NCBI GenBank assembly: GCA_017381015.1
Contig: JAFOCV010000058.1
Coordinates: forward strand, 1-44,197
Direction of reading: 5' to 3'
DNA length: 44,197 nt
Origin: Bacteroidaceae bacterium
Lineage (GTDB): Bacteria; Bacteroidota; Bacteroidia; Bacteroidales; Bacteroidaceae
Shown here: piece after piece, positions 15,280 through 24,468 of the stretch
Numbering within the stretch: position 1 is the stretch's first letter
Layout of the letters: every line of letters starts with the position of its first letter
Notes under the pieces: model-generated
What the model was told of the DNA's origin: nothing
What the model saw: only the letters and a program-made list of their open reading frames with translations
Databases searched by the model: none
Program-made: the position numbers and the translations under genes

Positions 15280-16284
15280 CTAAATCTTACTCATACCCCA
15301 TTGGTATACCATATCTATCTTCGGAGTGGGAATTCCTTTCTCCTTTGCCAATTGCCAGATGAAGTGTAGACCATACGGGAAGTCCTCAGTAAAGTATCTG
15401 CTGGCAAAGTTGGGTATCCAACCTTGAGCAGTTTGCTTCATGGGAGAAGTAATACCCTTGAATCCCTGAATGGATGAGAGTTTCTGAGCTAATGAGCGTG
15501 CATCATGGCTCTCGTAGTATTCCAGTATTCTAGGCAAATAATTGGGTTTTACGGGCAATACTTCCAATAGACGGAAGAATTCCTCGTCCATGTCTATTAA
15601 TAGTTGTGCTGCTTCCTCTGTCCATTCCTCATAGAAGAGTATCATGCGTGGGAAAGTACGTCCTTCATTGCTAGCACCAAACATAGTGTACAGGCGCGAT
15701 GTGTGGAGCAAGGGATTGCTGTTGGTGAGTGTAGCTTCGTAGAAATTATTCAGCAGGGAGACAGGTGTGTTGAATAATTTCTCGATGAGTAGGCGGAAGT
15801 CTTCCTTCTCGTCAGTACGCTCAACGGCTATGTTCAGGTTGCTCTTGTAGCCAAGAAGATTGGCACTCTGACCATATTCTCGTGTGCGACAGATGAAGGG
15901 GACACGCTGAAAGCCCCATAGCGGTACATCTTCATTCAGTATTTCCATTGCATTGAAGAAGAAGCCCGTGGAGGAGAAAACAGAGCCAACGAAAGTAGTT
16001 GATTTTACGTAAGGTTTGATAAGTTGCAATTGTTGCTTAATGGCAAAGCCAGGCAAGCAAAGCAATATAATGTTGGCTTGCGGTATGACATCCTCGGGAT
16101 TGCTGCTGATGGTGTGGATATGTCCGTGGATAATTGTTTGTTCGGGTGTATGCACCTCAATGTCGTTCTTCCATAGTTGGGGACGTTGTGTTAGCATACT
16201 GACACGCACATCGGCATTAGCACCCAAGTAACCAGCAATCACATGTCCCAGCGAACCACCTCCGCAGATACAGAAATTAATCAT
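15280..16284 (-). CDS. Octopine/opine dehydrogenase-like protein
   Basis: 334 aa. The N-terminal dinucleotide-binding fold starts CICGGGSLGHVIAGYLGAN (about 5-23), and the region after residue 180 (NPLLHTSRLYTMFG, about 188-201) resembles the C-terminal domain of NAD(P)-dependent octopine/nopaline dehydrogenases. These reductively condense an amino group with a 2-oxo acid. It follows the nucleotidyltransferase/PLP fusion by 27 nt in the same direction and is the last gene of the operon starting with the hexosaminidase. The substrate is unknown; an amine produced by the fused PLP enzyme is one possibility. It could also be a ketopantoate-reductase-like enzyme, but the C-terminus argues for the opine family. 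Confidence 0.75.
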   Translation of the reverse strand: MINFCICGGGSLGHVIAGYLGANADVRVSMLTQRPQLWKNDIEVHTPEQTIIHGHIHTISSNPEDVIPQANIILLCLPGFAIKQQLQLIKPYVKSTTFVGSVFSSTGFFFNAMEILNEDVPLWGFQRVPFICRTREYGQSANLLGYKSNLNIAVERTDEKEDFRLLIEKLFNTPVSLLNNFYEATLTNSNPLLHTSRLYTMFGASNEGRTFPRMILFYEEWTEEAAQLLIDMDEEFFRLLEVLPVKPNYLPRILEYYESHDARSLAQKLSSIQGFKGITSPMKQTAQGWIPNFASRYFTEDFPYGLHFIWQLAKEKGIPTPKIDMVYQWGMSKI

Positions 16285-16311
16285 CGTTTCTTGTATAAGG
16301 ATTTTGGAAAT

Positions 16312-18141
16312 TTATTTGTTTGCGATACCTTCTTCCAAGTGTCGAAGACCCTCTATCAACTTAGCATTGTCCTTGTGGTCGCGCACGGCTATACGCATGT
16401 ATTGCTTGCCATCGAAGCCGCCCTTGCCAGAGCAATCGCGCATGAGGATATTGTGCTCCTTGAGCATACGGAGTACAAGGGTATTTGCGGTAAAGGGAGG
16501 CAATACCTCCACCAGGAAGTAATTGGCTTGTGAGGGAATTACACGAAGGAAACTGATGGTGCGAAGCTGGCTTTCAAAGTTGTCACGCTCCTGGATAAAT
16601 CTGTCGCACGCCTTCTTGTAGTCCTTCTCGTACTTGGTGTATATCTGCATGAAGAACTCGCAGAAGGAATTGAGATTCCAGATGCTCACCATCTTCTTTA
16701 TTCTTGAGATAATATCCACGTCTGCCGAACAAAGTATACCTAGTCGGATGCCAGGCACACCATAGCTCTTGCTGATGGATTTCATCACCAGCATAGAGGG
16801 GTATTGCTCCAGGATATTGTCGTGAAGCAGAGTGTTTTCTTCCCAACCGACGCTGAAATCCACGAAACTCTCGTCCACAATCAAGCGTATGCCTTGCTCC
16901 TTACACCATTGTGCCAGGGTGAGCACGTCTTGCATGGGTATGAAGTTGCCTGAAGGATTGTCGGGATTGATGAGCAAAAGATTATCGGCATGGTTCTTGC
17001 CAAAGAAATCCATCAGGTCCTGAGCAGAGTATCTGAATTCGTTGTTCTGTGGAATGAAGGTGACGAGCGAATCCTTGTCTCTACGATTAGGATATTCCTC
17101 AAAGGTGGGACGCACCACACCCATTGTGCCTGGAAGCAGTTCCATCAGTGCCTTAATCAATTCGGCTGCACCATTGCCAGGTACGATGTAATCTTCCTTC
17201 ACTCCCCAGCACTTGCTGGCAAGTAGTGTGTTCACCTTCATGCCCGAGGGGTATTCGGCAATGAGGGTGCGGAAATTGGCCTGCATCTCATCAATAATCT
17301 TAGATGAGCGGAAGTATGGATTAACCAGATAGCAGAAGTCAAGCATCTGAGGGAAGCGCCAATAGCCACCAAAGCGTCCATAATACTTGCGCATGATGTC
17401 CTTCTCCTCGGCAAAGAGAGCCTCTGCTATGTCCAGATCCTGCTTGTCGTCTATCTCATACCATTTTTCATTGGTGATGGGCAGGGCCTTGAGGTCTTTG
17501 CTATTCAGGAAGGTGATGATGCGAAGCACGTTCTCGTAGTACTCGTTGTTGCCCACCGCCTTGGAGTACGCCTCCAGGAAGGGGATATACTTCGTACGGC
17601 TAAATTCCTTGGAGAACTTGTATATATTGATGGTCTTGTAATATTTGTCCACCTCGTCGTACTGGAATGCAGCCTTAGGCACAAAGTTCACGATATTCTG
17701 TTCGTCATCAATCTGCACCATTGTACCATCCATCCATGTCTCGTATTTAGCCACCAGAGCCAGGTTGGGATATGGATTTTCTATGATGAGAGAGAATAGT
17801 TGGTCATCGAAAATCAAATCACTCTCGATGAGCAATGTGTCATCCTCTTGCATCTGCTCTTTGGCAAGGGCAAGGGAGTATATGTTGTTTGTCTTGTCAT
17901 AGATGGGATTGTTGATAAACTCAATGGGAGTGCCATTGAATGAAGTGCCCACGTGGTCCATCAGTTTTTGTCCCTCGTATCCCACCACGATAACAATGCG
18001 ATTGAGTTTTTGCTTGGATAATTGTCCTAATACGCGGTCGATGAGTCGCACACCATTGACCTCTACCATGCACTTGGTGTTTTCCTTGGTAAACTCGCCC
18101 AAGCGCTTGCCCATACCGGCTGCTAATATTATTGCTTGCAT
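16312..18141 (-). CDS. Bifunctional LicC-like cytidylyltransferase / CobD-HisC-like PLP enzyme
   Basis: 609 aa, two domains. Residues 1-245: nucleotidyltransferase with LAAGMGKRLG (6-15), the LicC/PntC-type NNIYSL (85-90), metal Asp in ESDLIF (D108) and EIDDKQDLDIAE (229-240). Residues about 250-609: class I/II PLP enzyme with PGNGAAELIKAL (321-332), INPDNPSGN (391-399), VDESFVDF (D423), the Schiff-base lysine in SISKSYGVPGIRLG (K458) and RDCSGKGGF...YMRIAVR near the end. This end resembles CobD (threonine-phosphate decarboxylase) as much as HisC. The fusion may make a phospho-alkanolamine and activate it as a CDP derivative. Known cytidylyltransferase fusions for aminoethylphosphonate use a different (class V) transaminase, and no PEP mutase is present. 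It is 10 nt behind mnmA. Domain calls are firm; the product is inferred. Confidence 0.82.
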   Translation of the reverse strand: MQAIILAAGMGKRLGEFTKENTKCMVEVNGVRLIDRVLGQLSKQKLNRIVIVVGYEGQKLMDHVGTSFNGTPIEFINNPIYDKTNNIYSLALAKEQMQEDDTLLIESDLIFDDQLFSLIIENPYPNLALVAKYETWMDGTMVQIDDEQNIVNFVPKAAFQYDEVDKYYKTINIYKFSKEFSRTKYIPFLEAYSKAVGNNEYYENVLRIITFLNSKDLKALPITNEKWYEIDDKQDLDIAEALFAEEKDIMRKYYGRFGGYWRFPQMLDFCYLVNPYFRSSKIIDEMQANFRTLIAEYPSGMKVNTLLASKCWGVKEDYIVPGNGAAELIKALMELLPGTMGVVRPTFEEYPNRRDKDSLVTFIPQNNEFRYSAQDLMDFFGKNHADNLLLINPDNPSGNFIPMQDVLTLAQWCKEQGIRLIVDESFVDFSVGWEENTLLHDNILEQYPSMLVMKSISKSYGVPGIRLGILCSADVDIISRIKKMVSIWNLNSFCEFFMQIYTKYEKDYKKACDRFIQERDNFESQLRTISFLRVIPSQANYFLVEVLPPFTANTLVLRMLKEHNILMRDCSGKGGFDGKQYMRIAVRDHKDNAKLIEGLRHLEEGIANK

Positions 18142-18151
18142 TATCTTTGGA

Positions 18152-19276
18152 TTATTCTACAGTGTTTTGTTCAGATTTAGGTGTATTGTTGCTTGCATCT
18201 ATGCGAGGCAAACTAATCTCTCCGCTACCATAGCAGATGGTTTTCTGACGGTCATAAATACAACCAAATTGTCCAGGAGCAATACCCTGAATGGGTAGTT
18301 CAGAACGTACCAGATAACCTTCGCCATCGCACTCTATCGTACCATCCATGAAATGGTCTACGTGGCGTACCTTGAAAGAGATTTCCATCGGAGCATCCCC
18401 CTCCTTGATGGGCAGGGGTTCGGTGATAGCGTGAAAGTCTGCCAGGCGGAATACCTTGCCATACTGCAACTGTGTGTCCCATCCGTGAGCAACGAAGACC
18501 ACATTCTTTCTGACATTCTTCTTTACCACAAACCATGGCCCTCCGCTCAAGCCTAAGCCCTTGCGCTGACCGATGGTGTGAAACCAGAAACCTTTGTGAG
18601 TGCCCACGATGCGGTTTGTTTCAATGTCTATGACCTTGCCCTCTTGCTCGCCAAGGAATTTGCGCAGAAAATCATTATAGTTTATCTTTCCCAGGAAGCA
18701 TATACCCTGACTGTCCTTGCGCTTTGCCTGAGGCAGATGAGCCTCCTGTGCTATGCGGCGCACATCCTCCTTCATCAAATCGCCCAGGGGGAGTATCATA
18801 CGAGATATCTCCACACCTGATAGTTGGGCAAGAAAGTCAGTTTGGTCCTTCACCGGGTCTCGTGCCACACCTAGCCACACCTTGCCGTTACGTTCTATGA
18901 TGCGTCCGTAATGACCGGTGGCAATCTTGTCGTACTTGTATCCCACTTTCTCTTCAAAGGCACCAAACTTGATGAGTCTGTTGCACATTACATCCGGGTT
19001 GGGTGTAAGGCCAGCCTTTACGCGCTCTATGGCATAACCCACCACGCGCTCCCAATACTCCTTCTGCAGGTCAATGACTTCCAGTTTCAAACCATATTTG
19101 CGAGCCGTAGCCATAGACAGCTCTATGTCCTCTTCGGCCGTGCACGACGAGTCCTCGCCCTCCATACCTATCTTGATGTAATACAGGTCGGGCTTATATC
19201 CCTGTTCCACCAATAGATGAGTGACTACAGCGCTATCCACGCCGCCACTAATCAATACAGCTACCTTTTCCTTCAC
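18152..19276 (-). CDS. mnmA: tRNA-specific 2-thiouridylase MnmA family
   Basis: 374 aa. It has the ATP-pyrophosphatase P-loop [10 protein letters not shown] (8-17), the first catalytic Cys in [13 protein letters not shown], the second in QGICFLGK, and the C-terminal beta-barrel. MnmA places sulfur on U34 of tRNAs for Glu, Gln and Lys. Bacteroidales often carry more than one MnmA-like gene, so this could be one of several paralogues. The start is GTG at 19276, within a GTGA overlap with the hexosaminidase stop, so translation is coupled. It is unexpectedly embedded in an operon of glycan-related genes. Confidence 0.88.
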   Translation of the reverse strand: MKEKVAVLISGGVDSAVVTHLLVEQGYKPDLYYIKIGMEGEDSSCTAEEDIELSMATARKYGLKLEVIDLQKEYWERVVGYAIERVKAGLTPNPDVMCNRLIKFGAFEEKVGYKYDKIATGHYGRIIERNGKVWLGVARDPVKDQTDFLAQLSGVEISRMILPLGDLMKEDVRRIAQEAHLPQAKRKDSQGICFLGKINYNDFLRKFLGEQEGKVIDIETNRIVGTHKGFWFHTIGQRKGLGLSGGPWFVVKKNVRKNVVFVAHGWDTQLQYGKVFRLADFHAITEPLPIKEGDAPMEISFKVRHVDHFMDGTIECDGEGYLVRSELPIQGIAPGQFGCIYDRQKTICYGSGEISLPRIDASNNTPKSEQNTVE

Positions 19277-20997
19277 TTGGCTATGAAATGTTTGCCATAC
19301 AATCTGCCTGTCAGGTCGAGAAGCAGAGTATCAGCGGTAAAACGTGTACGTAGGCTCTCAAAATCCTTCTTTTCCTCGGGTGTCCATGCAGCTTCAGCTA
19401 CAGCCAGGAAGCGGGGGAAAGCAAGATAGTTGAAGTACTGTATGTCGGATACATGCTCTGTCCAAAAGGTAGCTTGCACGCCGATGTAGTGCTTCTTGAT
19501 TGCAGGGTCGGTAACCTTGTCGGGTACGGGCTTGTAGGCATATACCGCAGGCAATTGGTCGCTCTTGCGTCCGGTACCAGCTGCTACGGGTTCGCCCTCT
19601 CCGTCATGCTGCTTGCGATTGATGTAATAGCAACCAGGACCCCATTCTGTGATAACTGCATCCAGACCCATTGATGCGGCAATAGCAGCACCCTGTTGAC
19701 AAGGATTCCAGCAGAAGATAGTTGCACCAGTGCTCTTGATGATATCCAGGTCGGCACCACCAGCTGTTATGCTCTCGTTCCATAGAATCATCTTGCGGCC
19801 ACGAGCTTTGATGTGGTCGTTCATCTGCTTGATGAAGTAACTTTGCAAGGGGCGGAATCTGTGCTTCTCCAGGTTCTTTACCTTACCCTCCTTGATCAGG
19901 TTGGACAGATGCTCTTGACATTGTGCGTTGCTTTCCCAGGCGTTGGTTGGGCATTCATCGCCACCGATGTGTACATATTGTCCGGGGAATACATCCATCA
20001 CCTCGGTTAGTACATCACGTGCAAACTGAACAGCCTTGGGGTCGCCCACGTTCAGTACGTCAGTCCACACACCTCCCTGATATGTCTGTACCTTGTGCTC
20101 GCCCTCGGGGTTGCAACTGAATTCGGGATATGCCGCCAGTGCAGCCATGATATGTCCGGGCATGTCTATTTCGGGAATGACCTCGATGTGCAAGTTGCGT
20201 GCATATTCCACTATCTCCTTGCAATCCTCGTGAGTATAGAAATAAGGACCATAAGGTTTGCCCAACCAATAGTGTTCTCCCTTTACCATATCGGTCATAC
20301 GGCAATCGCTAGCCACAGAACCGATGGTGGTCAGTTTGGGGTACTTCTTCACCTCGAAGCGCCATCCCTGGTCCTCGGTCAGATGCCAGTGGAAATAATT
20401 CATCTTGTAGATAGCCATAGCATCGAGAATCTGCTTTATCTCGTCCACGGTGAAGAAATGACGACCGCAATCCAGCATGAAACCTCTATACCAGAAACGA
20501 GGTTCGTCTTCTATCTCCACGCAAGGCACTTCGGGGCGCTTGGTGGTCTTGTACCAAGGCAATATCTTCTGAGCATCCTTTATGCTGAGGCCAGCCATTA
20601 CGTTGGCAGGCATTATCTTTTTGATGCTTTGAAAGGCATAGAAGAAGCCTCTCGCCGTAGAGGCGCTGATGCTGATACCCTTGGTGGTAACACTGAGCTG
20701 ATACCCTTCGTGAGCAATGCTGGCATCTACAATCATCATAATGTCGGCCTTCTTGCTTTTGGTTAGTTTGCCCTTGCAACCAGTAGCCACCTGAATAGCT
20801 TCGGCAAAGCGCATGGCTTCCTTCTGCAAACTGTCGGCCAACAAGGCAGCACCAATGGTGTATGACTTGGGAAGAGTGTACTGTCCCTCGTTCACAATCA
20901 TTTGTTTGGGCAGAGGAGTAAGGTTAACAAACTGCTTGGCATTCGCACCAATCAATGCGGCAAATACGCATAATAGCATCAATAAAAATCTTTTCAT
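19273..20997 (-). CDS. Beta-N-acetylhexosaminidase, GH20
   Basis: 574 aa from the Met at 20997. The catalytic pair is in [15 protein letters not shown] (Asp347-Glu348), preceded by the substrate-assisted GH20 barrel ([14 protein letters not shown]). An N-terminal domain (residues 25-150) and a Sec signal peptide [20 protein letters not shown] send it to the periplasm or surface, where it removes terminal GlcNAc/GalNAc from host or microbial glycans. A longer frame would start at 21027, but that lies inside the -7 promoter box, so 20997 is chosen. First gene of a four-gene operon. Confidence 0.92.
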   Translation of the reverse strand: MKRFLLMLLCVFAALIGANAKQFVNLTPLPKQMIVNEGQYTLPKSYTIGAALLADSLQKEAMRFAEAIQVATGCKGKLTKSKKADIMMIVDASIAHEGYQLSVTTKGISISASTARGFFYAFQSIKKIMPANVMAGLSIKDAQKILPWYKTTKRPEVPCVEIEDEPRFWYRGFMLDCGRHFFTVDEIKQILDAMAIYKMNYFHWHLTEDQGWRFEVKKYPKLTTIGSVASDCRMTDMVKGEHYWLGKPYGPYFYTHEDCKEIVEYARNLHIEVIPEIDMPGHIMAALAAYPEFSCNPEGEHKVQTYQGGVWTDVLNVGDPKAVQFARDVLTEVMDVFPGQYVHIGGDECPTNAWESNAQCQEHLSNLIKEGKVKNLEKHRFRPLQSYFIKQMNDHIKARGRKMILWNESITAGGADLDIIKSTGATIFCWNPCQQGAAIAASMGLDAVITEWGPGCYYINRKQHDGEGEPVAAGTGRKSDQLPAVYAYKPVPDKVTDPAIKKHYIGVQATFWTEHVSDIQYFNYLAFPRFLAVAEAAWTPEEKKDFESLRTRFTADTLLLDLTGRLYGKHFIAK

Positions 20998-21024
20998 CTT
21001 GACAATATTATTATAAATTTGCCT

Positions 21025-21056
21025 CAAAGGTACGAATAAGTGAGAGAAATGCCAAA
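21025..21056 (-). promoter_or_regulatory. Promoter of the hexosaminidase operon
   Basis: TTTG (21056-21053), 20-nt spacer, TACCTTTG (21032-21025) on the minus strand; matches the Bacteroidota pattern. A transcript starting a few bases downstream would exclude the upstream Met at 21027. Confidence 0.75.
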
Positions 21057-21064
21057 TTTATTTG

Positions 21065-21215
21065 AGCATTTCCGAACGAAAGTATCTTCGAGGCATAGCC
21101 TCAAAGGTCTCTACTCCCCCTAGACCCTCTAGAAATACTAGATAGTCTAGTCCCCCAAAAAACTCAAAGGTCCCTAAAGTTCCTAAAACTTAGAGACTCT
21201 AGAGACCTTATGGAT
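21065..21215. repeat. Palindrome-rich spacer downstream of pnuT
   Basis: Contains a perfect 10-bp inverted pair AAGGTCTCTA/TAGAGACCTT at its two sides, a small hairpin CTTCGAGGC-ATA-GCCTCAAAG (about 21087-21107), and several CTAG/TCTAGA palindromes (21120-21150), with A/C-rich degenerate repeats between. No gene is seen. It may end the pnuT transcript. Confidence 0.5.
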
Positions 21216-21236
21216 TATTGATTAGCGTTTAATTTG

Positions 21237-21836
21237 CTACTCTTGCTTACTCGCAACTTTCATCATCTTCTTCCATCTGAAGTATCCCAGCACGGCAAAT
21301 ACGGTGTATGCCACGTGAATGCCAGCCTTGAATGGTAGTCCCTTATACGCCAACAGGTAAACGTCTATTATATTAACCACGAACCACAACCACCATTGTT
21401 GCAAATACTTCTGAGCCATGGCCCACATGGCCACGATGGAGATGGCGTTGGTCAGAGCGTCTTGCACGGGCACGGTGGAGTTGGTGTATGTTTTCAGCAC
21501 CCACCATGTCACTCCCCATATCAGGAAGAATACCGCGGTCAGATACATAGCCACGTCCTTGGGCATGGAAGTGATGGCTCTCACCTCCTTGCCGCCAGAT
21601 GTCTTTATTCGCTTTCCCACGCCAGGCATTGTCCATAGTACCAAGCCATACACGGCAGCCAGGAGATAGTATCCCGATATCATCATATCGCCATAGAGTC
21701 CCACCTCGTAATACAAATACAAGTCGATAGCTGGCATCACTATACCTGCCACCCACACCATCCAGTGAGCCCTATATTCCCACCAAAGATAAAGTACTCC
21801 TAAGATGGAGACAAATAAATCCAAATGTTGTACCAT
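21237..21836 (-). CDS. pnuT: PnuC-family transporter, probable thiamine importer PnuT
   Basis: 199 aa with about seven hydrophobic segments rich in Trp (YLWWEYRAHW near the N-terminus; QQWWLWFVVNIIDVYLLAYKG near 145-165, the PnuC-type WWxWxxxNxxD signature). PnuC proteins move nicotinamide riboside; the thiamine-linked subgroup (PnuT) is found behind TPP riboswitches in Bacteroidota. The gene follows the riboswitch-controlled TonB receptor by 76 nt on the same strand, so thiamine is the likely substrate. It facilitates uptake across the inner membrane after the receptor brings thiamine through the outer membrane. A thiamine pyrophosphokinase gene often accompanies these but is not present here. 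Confidence 0.88.
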   Translation of the reverse strand: MVQHLDLFVSILGVLYLWWEYRAHWMVWVAGIVMPAIDLYLYYEVGLYGDMMISGYYLLAAVYGLVLWTMPGVGKRIKTSGGKEVRAITSMPKDVAMYLTAVFFLIWGVTWWVLKTYTNSTVPVQDALTNAISIVAMWAMAQKYLQQWWLWFVVNIIDVYLLAYKGLPFKAGIHVAYTVFAVLGYFRWKKMMKVASKQE

Positions 21837-21854
21837 CGTTTTTTATAAGTATAG

Positions 21855-21893
21855 AAAAAAAGGGGGGGATGAGCGGTTGGAAATTTCCGCTCA
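21855..21893 (-). promoter_or_regulatory. Hairpin plus A7G7 homopolymer tract before pnuT
   Basis: On the minus strand a 7-bp stem TGAGCGG/CCGCTCA (21893-21870, 10-nt loop) is followed by C7 (21868-21862) and T7 (21861-21855), 18 nt before the pnuT start. Resembles an intrinsic attenuator between the receptor and pnuT, with homopolymers that may slip. Confidence 0.55.
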
Positions 21894-21912
21894 CCTCCCT
21901 ATGTCAAATCCG

Positions 21913-24297
21913 TTAGAACGAAACCGTAACGTGCCCCATCACGTTAAAACCAGCCGAGGGATTGTAACCTATCTGGTAATAACGGTTATCTTCAGTGAAA
22001 CCATAATCGGGCACTACGCTGCTATATACCCAACCGCTTTGTGCAAAGTGACGATTGAAGATATTGTTGAAATCAACTCCAAATACCACCTGTTTCATAC
22101 GGGCATTGTTCTTTTTTAGCTTCTGAGTGTAACTTAGACGTATGGCAGTAGTAGAGTATCGGGGCAGGGAGCGAGCCTCGCATGCCGTATTGTCCAGATA
22201 CTGCTTGCTCACAAAGTTGGTATGCCACACAGCCTTCATTCCCTTCCATGTAAATGTAGCCATTCCGTTTAGTATTACCGAGGGCGAGAAGGCTAGGGTA
22301 GAGCTCTCGTGATGCTTTACCTGGAAGTATTCATCCCAGTTGTAGCTCACGTATTCATCAAAGGCAAGGATACGGTTTCTGCTAAAGGCACCATTTACCT
22401 CCAGGTTCAACCACTTGCAGGGAGTATATCCGGCACTTACCTCCAGGCCCATGCGATACGAGTCTTCTATGTTGGTGGTCAGTGCCTCACCGATGTCACT
22501 CAGTTCGCCCGTTTGCACCAACTGGTCCTTGTACTTCATGTAGTACATCCCCAATTGGGCGTACCAGTTCTTTCCATCATAACTGTATCCCCACTCTATG
22601 TCGTGCATACGTTCGGCCTTGGGCGCTTCTCCGTGTCCGTTGTCGGTAAAGTTGTTGCGCTCTGGTTCTCTCGAACTCATGGCATAACTGGCATAAGCCC
22701 TGTGTCCCTTGTGGTGCCATGCAAGTCCCACCTTCGGATTCAGAAAGTCGTATTTCTTGTCAATGTTCAATTCCTGAGCCACATATTCTCCGTTGGCATT
22801 CTTCATGAACTTGTCATTATGTCCATCCGTTTGGAATGTGGCATGACGATACTGTACATCAGCAAAGGCATCCCATTGCTTGCTCAGATGCCATGTGGCT
22901 TTTGCAAATACCGACATATCGTTCTTCTCGGCATCACTATCATAGTACTGGTATTTACCGCCAGGTTCGGTGATGTAATGATTGCGCAGGTCTTCGTTGC
23001 TGATATATGTCAGATAGCCAAAGTGGTTGCCCGTAAATCTTTGTGCCGAAAGCCCGGTTATCACATCCCATGCCTGGCTCTTGTAGTTGGCATTCAGTTG
23101 CACACTATATGTATGTTGTGTGAGTCCCTTTTGTCTCACAAAGTCAGCCCTGGTGCTACCGTCCTGTGGCGTGTAATTCAGGCCAAATTTGCTTCCAGCC
23201 TTGTTCTGATAGCGAAATTCGTCGTAATAACCATATCCGTACGTATATCTCAGTGCACCGCTCGTGCTCCAATGATTGTTGATGCGATATGCCACAGACA
23301 TTATGTTGTGATTCTGAATGAAGTTGTCGGTGGTTCTGTCCCACAAACTGCCATCAGCCATGACATAGCGTTCGGTGCGTCCGCCCATGGGGTCGTTCCA
23401 ATCCTCGATGTATCTTTCATACAAGCTGTTAAATCTGCCAAGCCCCATGCGATACAGGTCTTCATAGGTCTTTACTCCGCCATAGGCATTCAGGCTATAG
23501 TCGTCATTGCCAGCCACCACACCATTCCATGCCTGACCAGTACTTTCATAATTGCCCAGGTTTCTGTATTTCACCACCAGGCGGCTATCCGTGCTCAACC
23601 ATGCCACTCCAGCCGTATAACTGCCGCTCTTGCCCGATGTGCCGTGAAGATAACCATCCGTTGATGTCTGATGATAAGCACCATCCACCACCCAATGCTC
23701 GCCCAGCAATCCCGTAGCAAACTGTCCTCCTGCACGCCACGTGTTGTAACTGCCATAGCTGCCCGTAATCTCCAGTCTTGGTTCCATCTGTGGCAACTTG
23801 GTTTGCATGGCTATACTACCACCAAAGGCGCCATCGCCCGTGCTGCTACTGCCCACACCACGTTGTACCTGCACGCTGCCCAGCATCGATGCATACGAAT
23901 TCATATTGGCCCAGAATACGCACTGGTCTTCTGGTGAGTTGAGCGACACACCATCTATCGTTACGTTCACTCTGCTTCCGGCACTACCTCTCACTCGCAT
24001 ATACACGGTACCTGTGCCCAAACCGTTCTCTCCCCATGCCACGATACCCGGAGTACGTGCAAAAAGATATGGCAGCTCCTGTCCTCCGGTGGAAAACTCC
24101 TGCAACTGTGCCTTGCCTATTCTGCTCACGGCAAACGGAGCTCCTTTGGGCGCACTCACAGCCTTAATCGTTACCTCACTCAATTCTGCTACCTTGGCAG
24201 AATCCTGTACACTCTCCTGGGCACAAACCATGCCCTCCATACCAGCCATTGCCAATATGGTCAGAAACACTCTTTTCATGTTGTTTCCTGCATTCAT
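21913..24297 (-). CDS. TonB-dependent outer-membrane receptor for thiamine
   Basis: 794 aa (788 if the Met at 24279 is used). The signal peptide MKRVFLTILAMAGMEGMVCA follows that internal Met, favouring 24279 or a short leader. The plug domain follows (VTIKAVSAPKGAPFAVSRI; VRGSAGSRVNVTIDGV; SSSTGDGAFGGSIAM, about 40-165), then a 22-strand barrel ending with aromatic Phe (HVTVSF). There is no N-terminal carboxypeptidase-like domain, so it is not SusC-type. It lies directly under a TPP riboswitch with pnuT next, so the ligand is thiamine or a phosphate ester. Energy comes from TonB/ExbBD encoded elsewhere. Confidence 0.9.
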   Translation of the reverse strand: MNAGNNMKRVFLTILAMAGMEGMVCAQESVQDSAKVAELSEVTIKAVSAPKGAPFAVSRIGKAQLQEFSTGGQELPYLFARTPGIVAWGENGLGTGTVYMRVRGSAGSRVNVTIDGVSLNSPEDQCVFWANMNSYASMLGSVQVQRGVGSSSTGDGAFGGSIAMQTKLPQMEPRLEITGSYGSYNTWRAGGQFATGLLGEHWVVDGAYHQTSTDGYLHGTSGKSGSYTAGVAWLSTDSRLVVKYRNLGNYESTGQAWNGVVAGNDDYSLNAYGGVKTYEDLYRMGLGRFNSLYERYIEDWNDPMGGRTERYVMADGSLWDRTTDNFIQNHNIMSVAYRINNHWSTSGALRYTYGYGYYDEFRYQNKAGSKFGLNYTPQDGSTRADFVRQKGLTQHTYSVQLNANYKSQAWDVITGLSAQRFTGNHFGYLTYISNEDLRNHYITEPGGKYQYYDSDAEKNDMSVFAKATWHLSKQWDAFADVQYRHATFQTDGHNDKFMKNANGEYVAQELNIDKKYDFLNPKVGLAWHHKGHRAYASYAMSSREPERNNFTDNGHGEAPKAERMHDIEWGYSYDGKNWYAQLGMYYMKYKDQLVQTGELSDIGEALTTNIEDSYRMGLEVSAGYTPCKWLNLEVNGAFSRNRILAFDEYVSYNWDEYFQVKHHESSTLAFSPSVILNGMATFTWKGMKAVWHTNFVSKQYLDNTACEARSLPRYSTTAIRLSYTQKLKKNNARMKQVVFGVDFNNIFNRHFAQSGWVYSSVVPDYGFTEDNRYYQIGYNPSAGFNVMGHVTVSF

Positions 24298-24374
24298 GCA
24301 ATCACCTCTAATGGGTGTTTAGGATTGAAAAATTAGCTCGTCAGCCAGCGAAGCCTCGCCATGGCAACAAACCG

Positions 24375-24466
24375 TTCATACTCTCTACGCCGGCACTACC
24401 CGGTTCAGATCATTTGAGGGTATATTCTCAGCAAGGTCAATATCGACCATGCACCCCTGATGACGC
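24375..24466 (-). ncRNA. TPP (thiamine pyrophosphate) riboswitch
   Basis: On the minus strand the THI-box core appears in order: GGGGTGC (24457-24451), GCTGAGA (24432-24426), ATACCC (24423-24418), GATCTGAAC (24411-24403) and TAGTGCCGGCGTAG (24398-24385). It begins right after a promoter and ends about 80-100 nt before the receptor start. No clear terminator with a T-run directly follows, so translational control, or a weak terminator near 24327-24364 (small stem, then T5), is possible. TPP binding should switch the receptor and pnuT off. Confidence 0.95.
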
Positions 24467-24468
24467 CG

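Noticed and set aside
16312-18141. Aminoethylphosphonate (phosphonate) biosynthesis
   Set aside because: The PLP domain is class I/II (CobD/HisC-like), not the class V transaminase used for phosphonates, and neither PEP mutase nor phosphonopyruvate decarboxylase is in the window.
19273-21027. Start of the hexosaminidase at 21027
   Set aside because: That Met lies within the -7 promoter box; the Met at 20997 directly begins a good signal peptide.
22309-23664. Long 451-codon open frame on the plus strand
   Set aside because: It lies entirely antisense to the TonB receptor, whose plug and barrel motifs are unmistakable; the translation has no family features.
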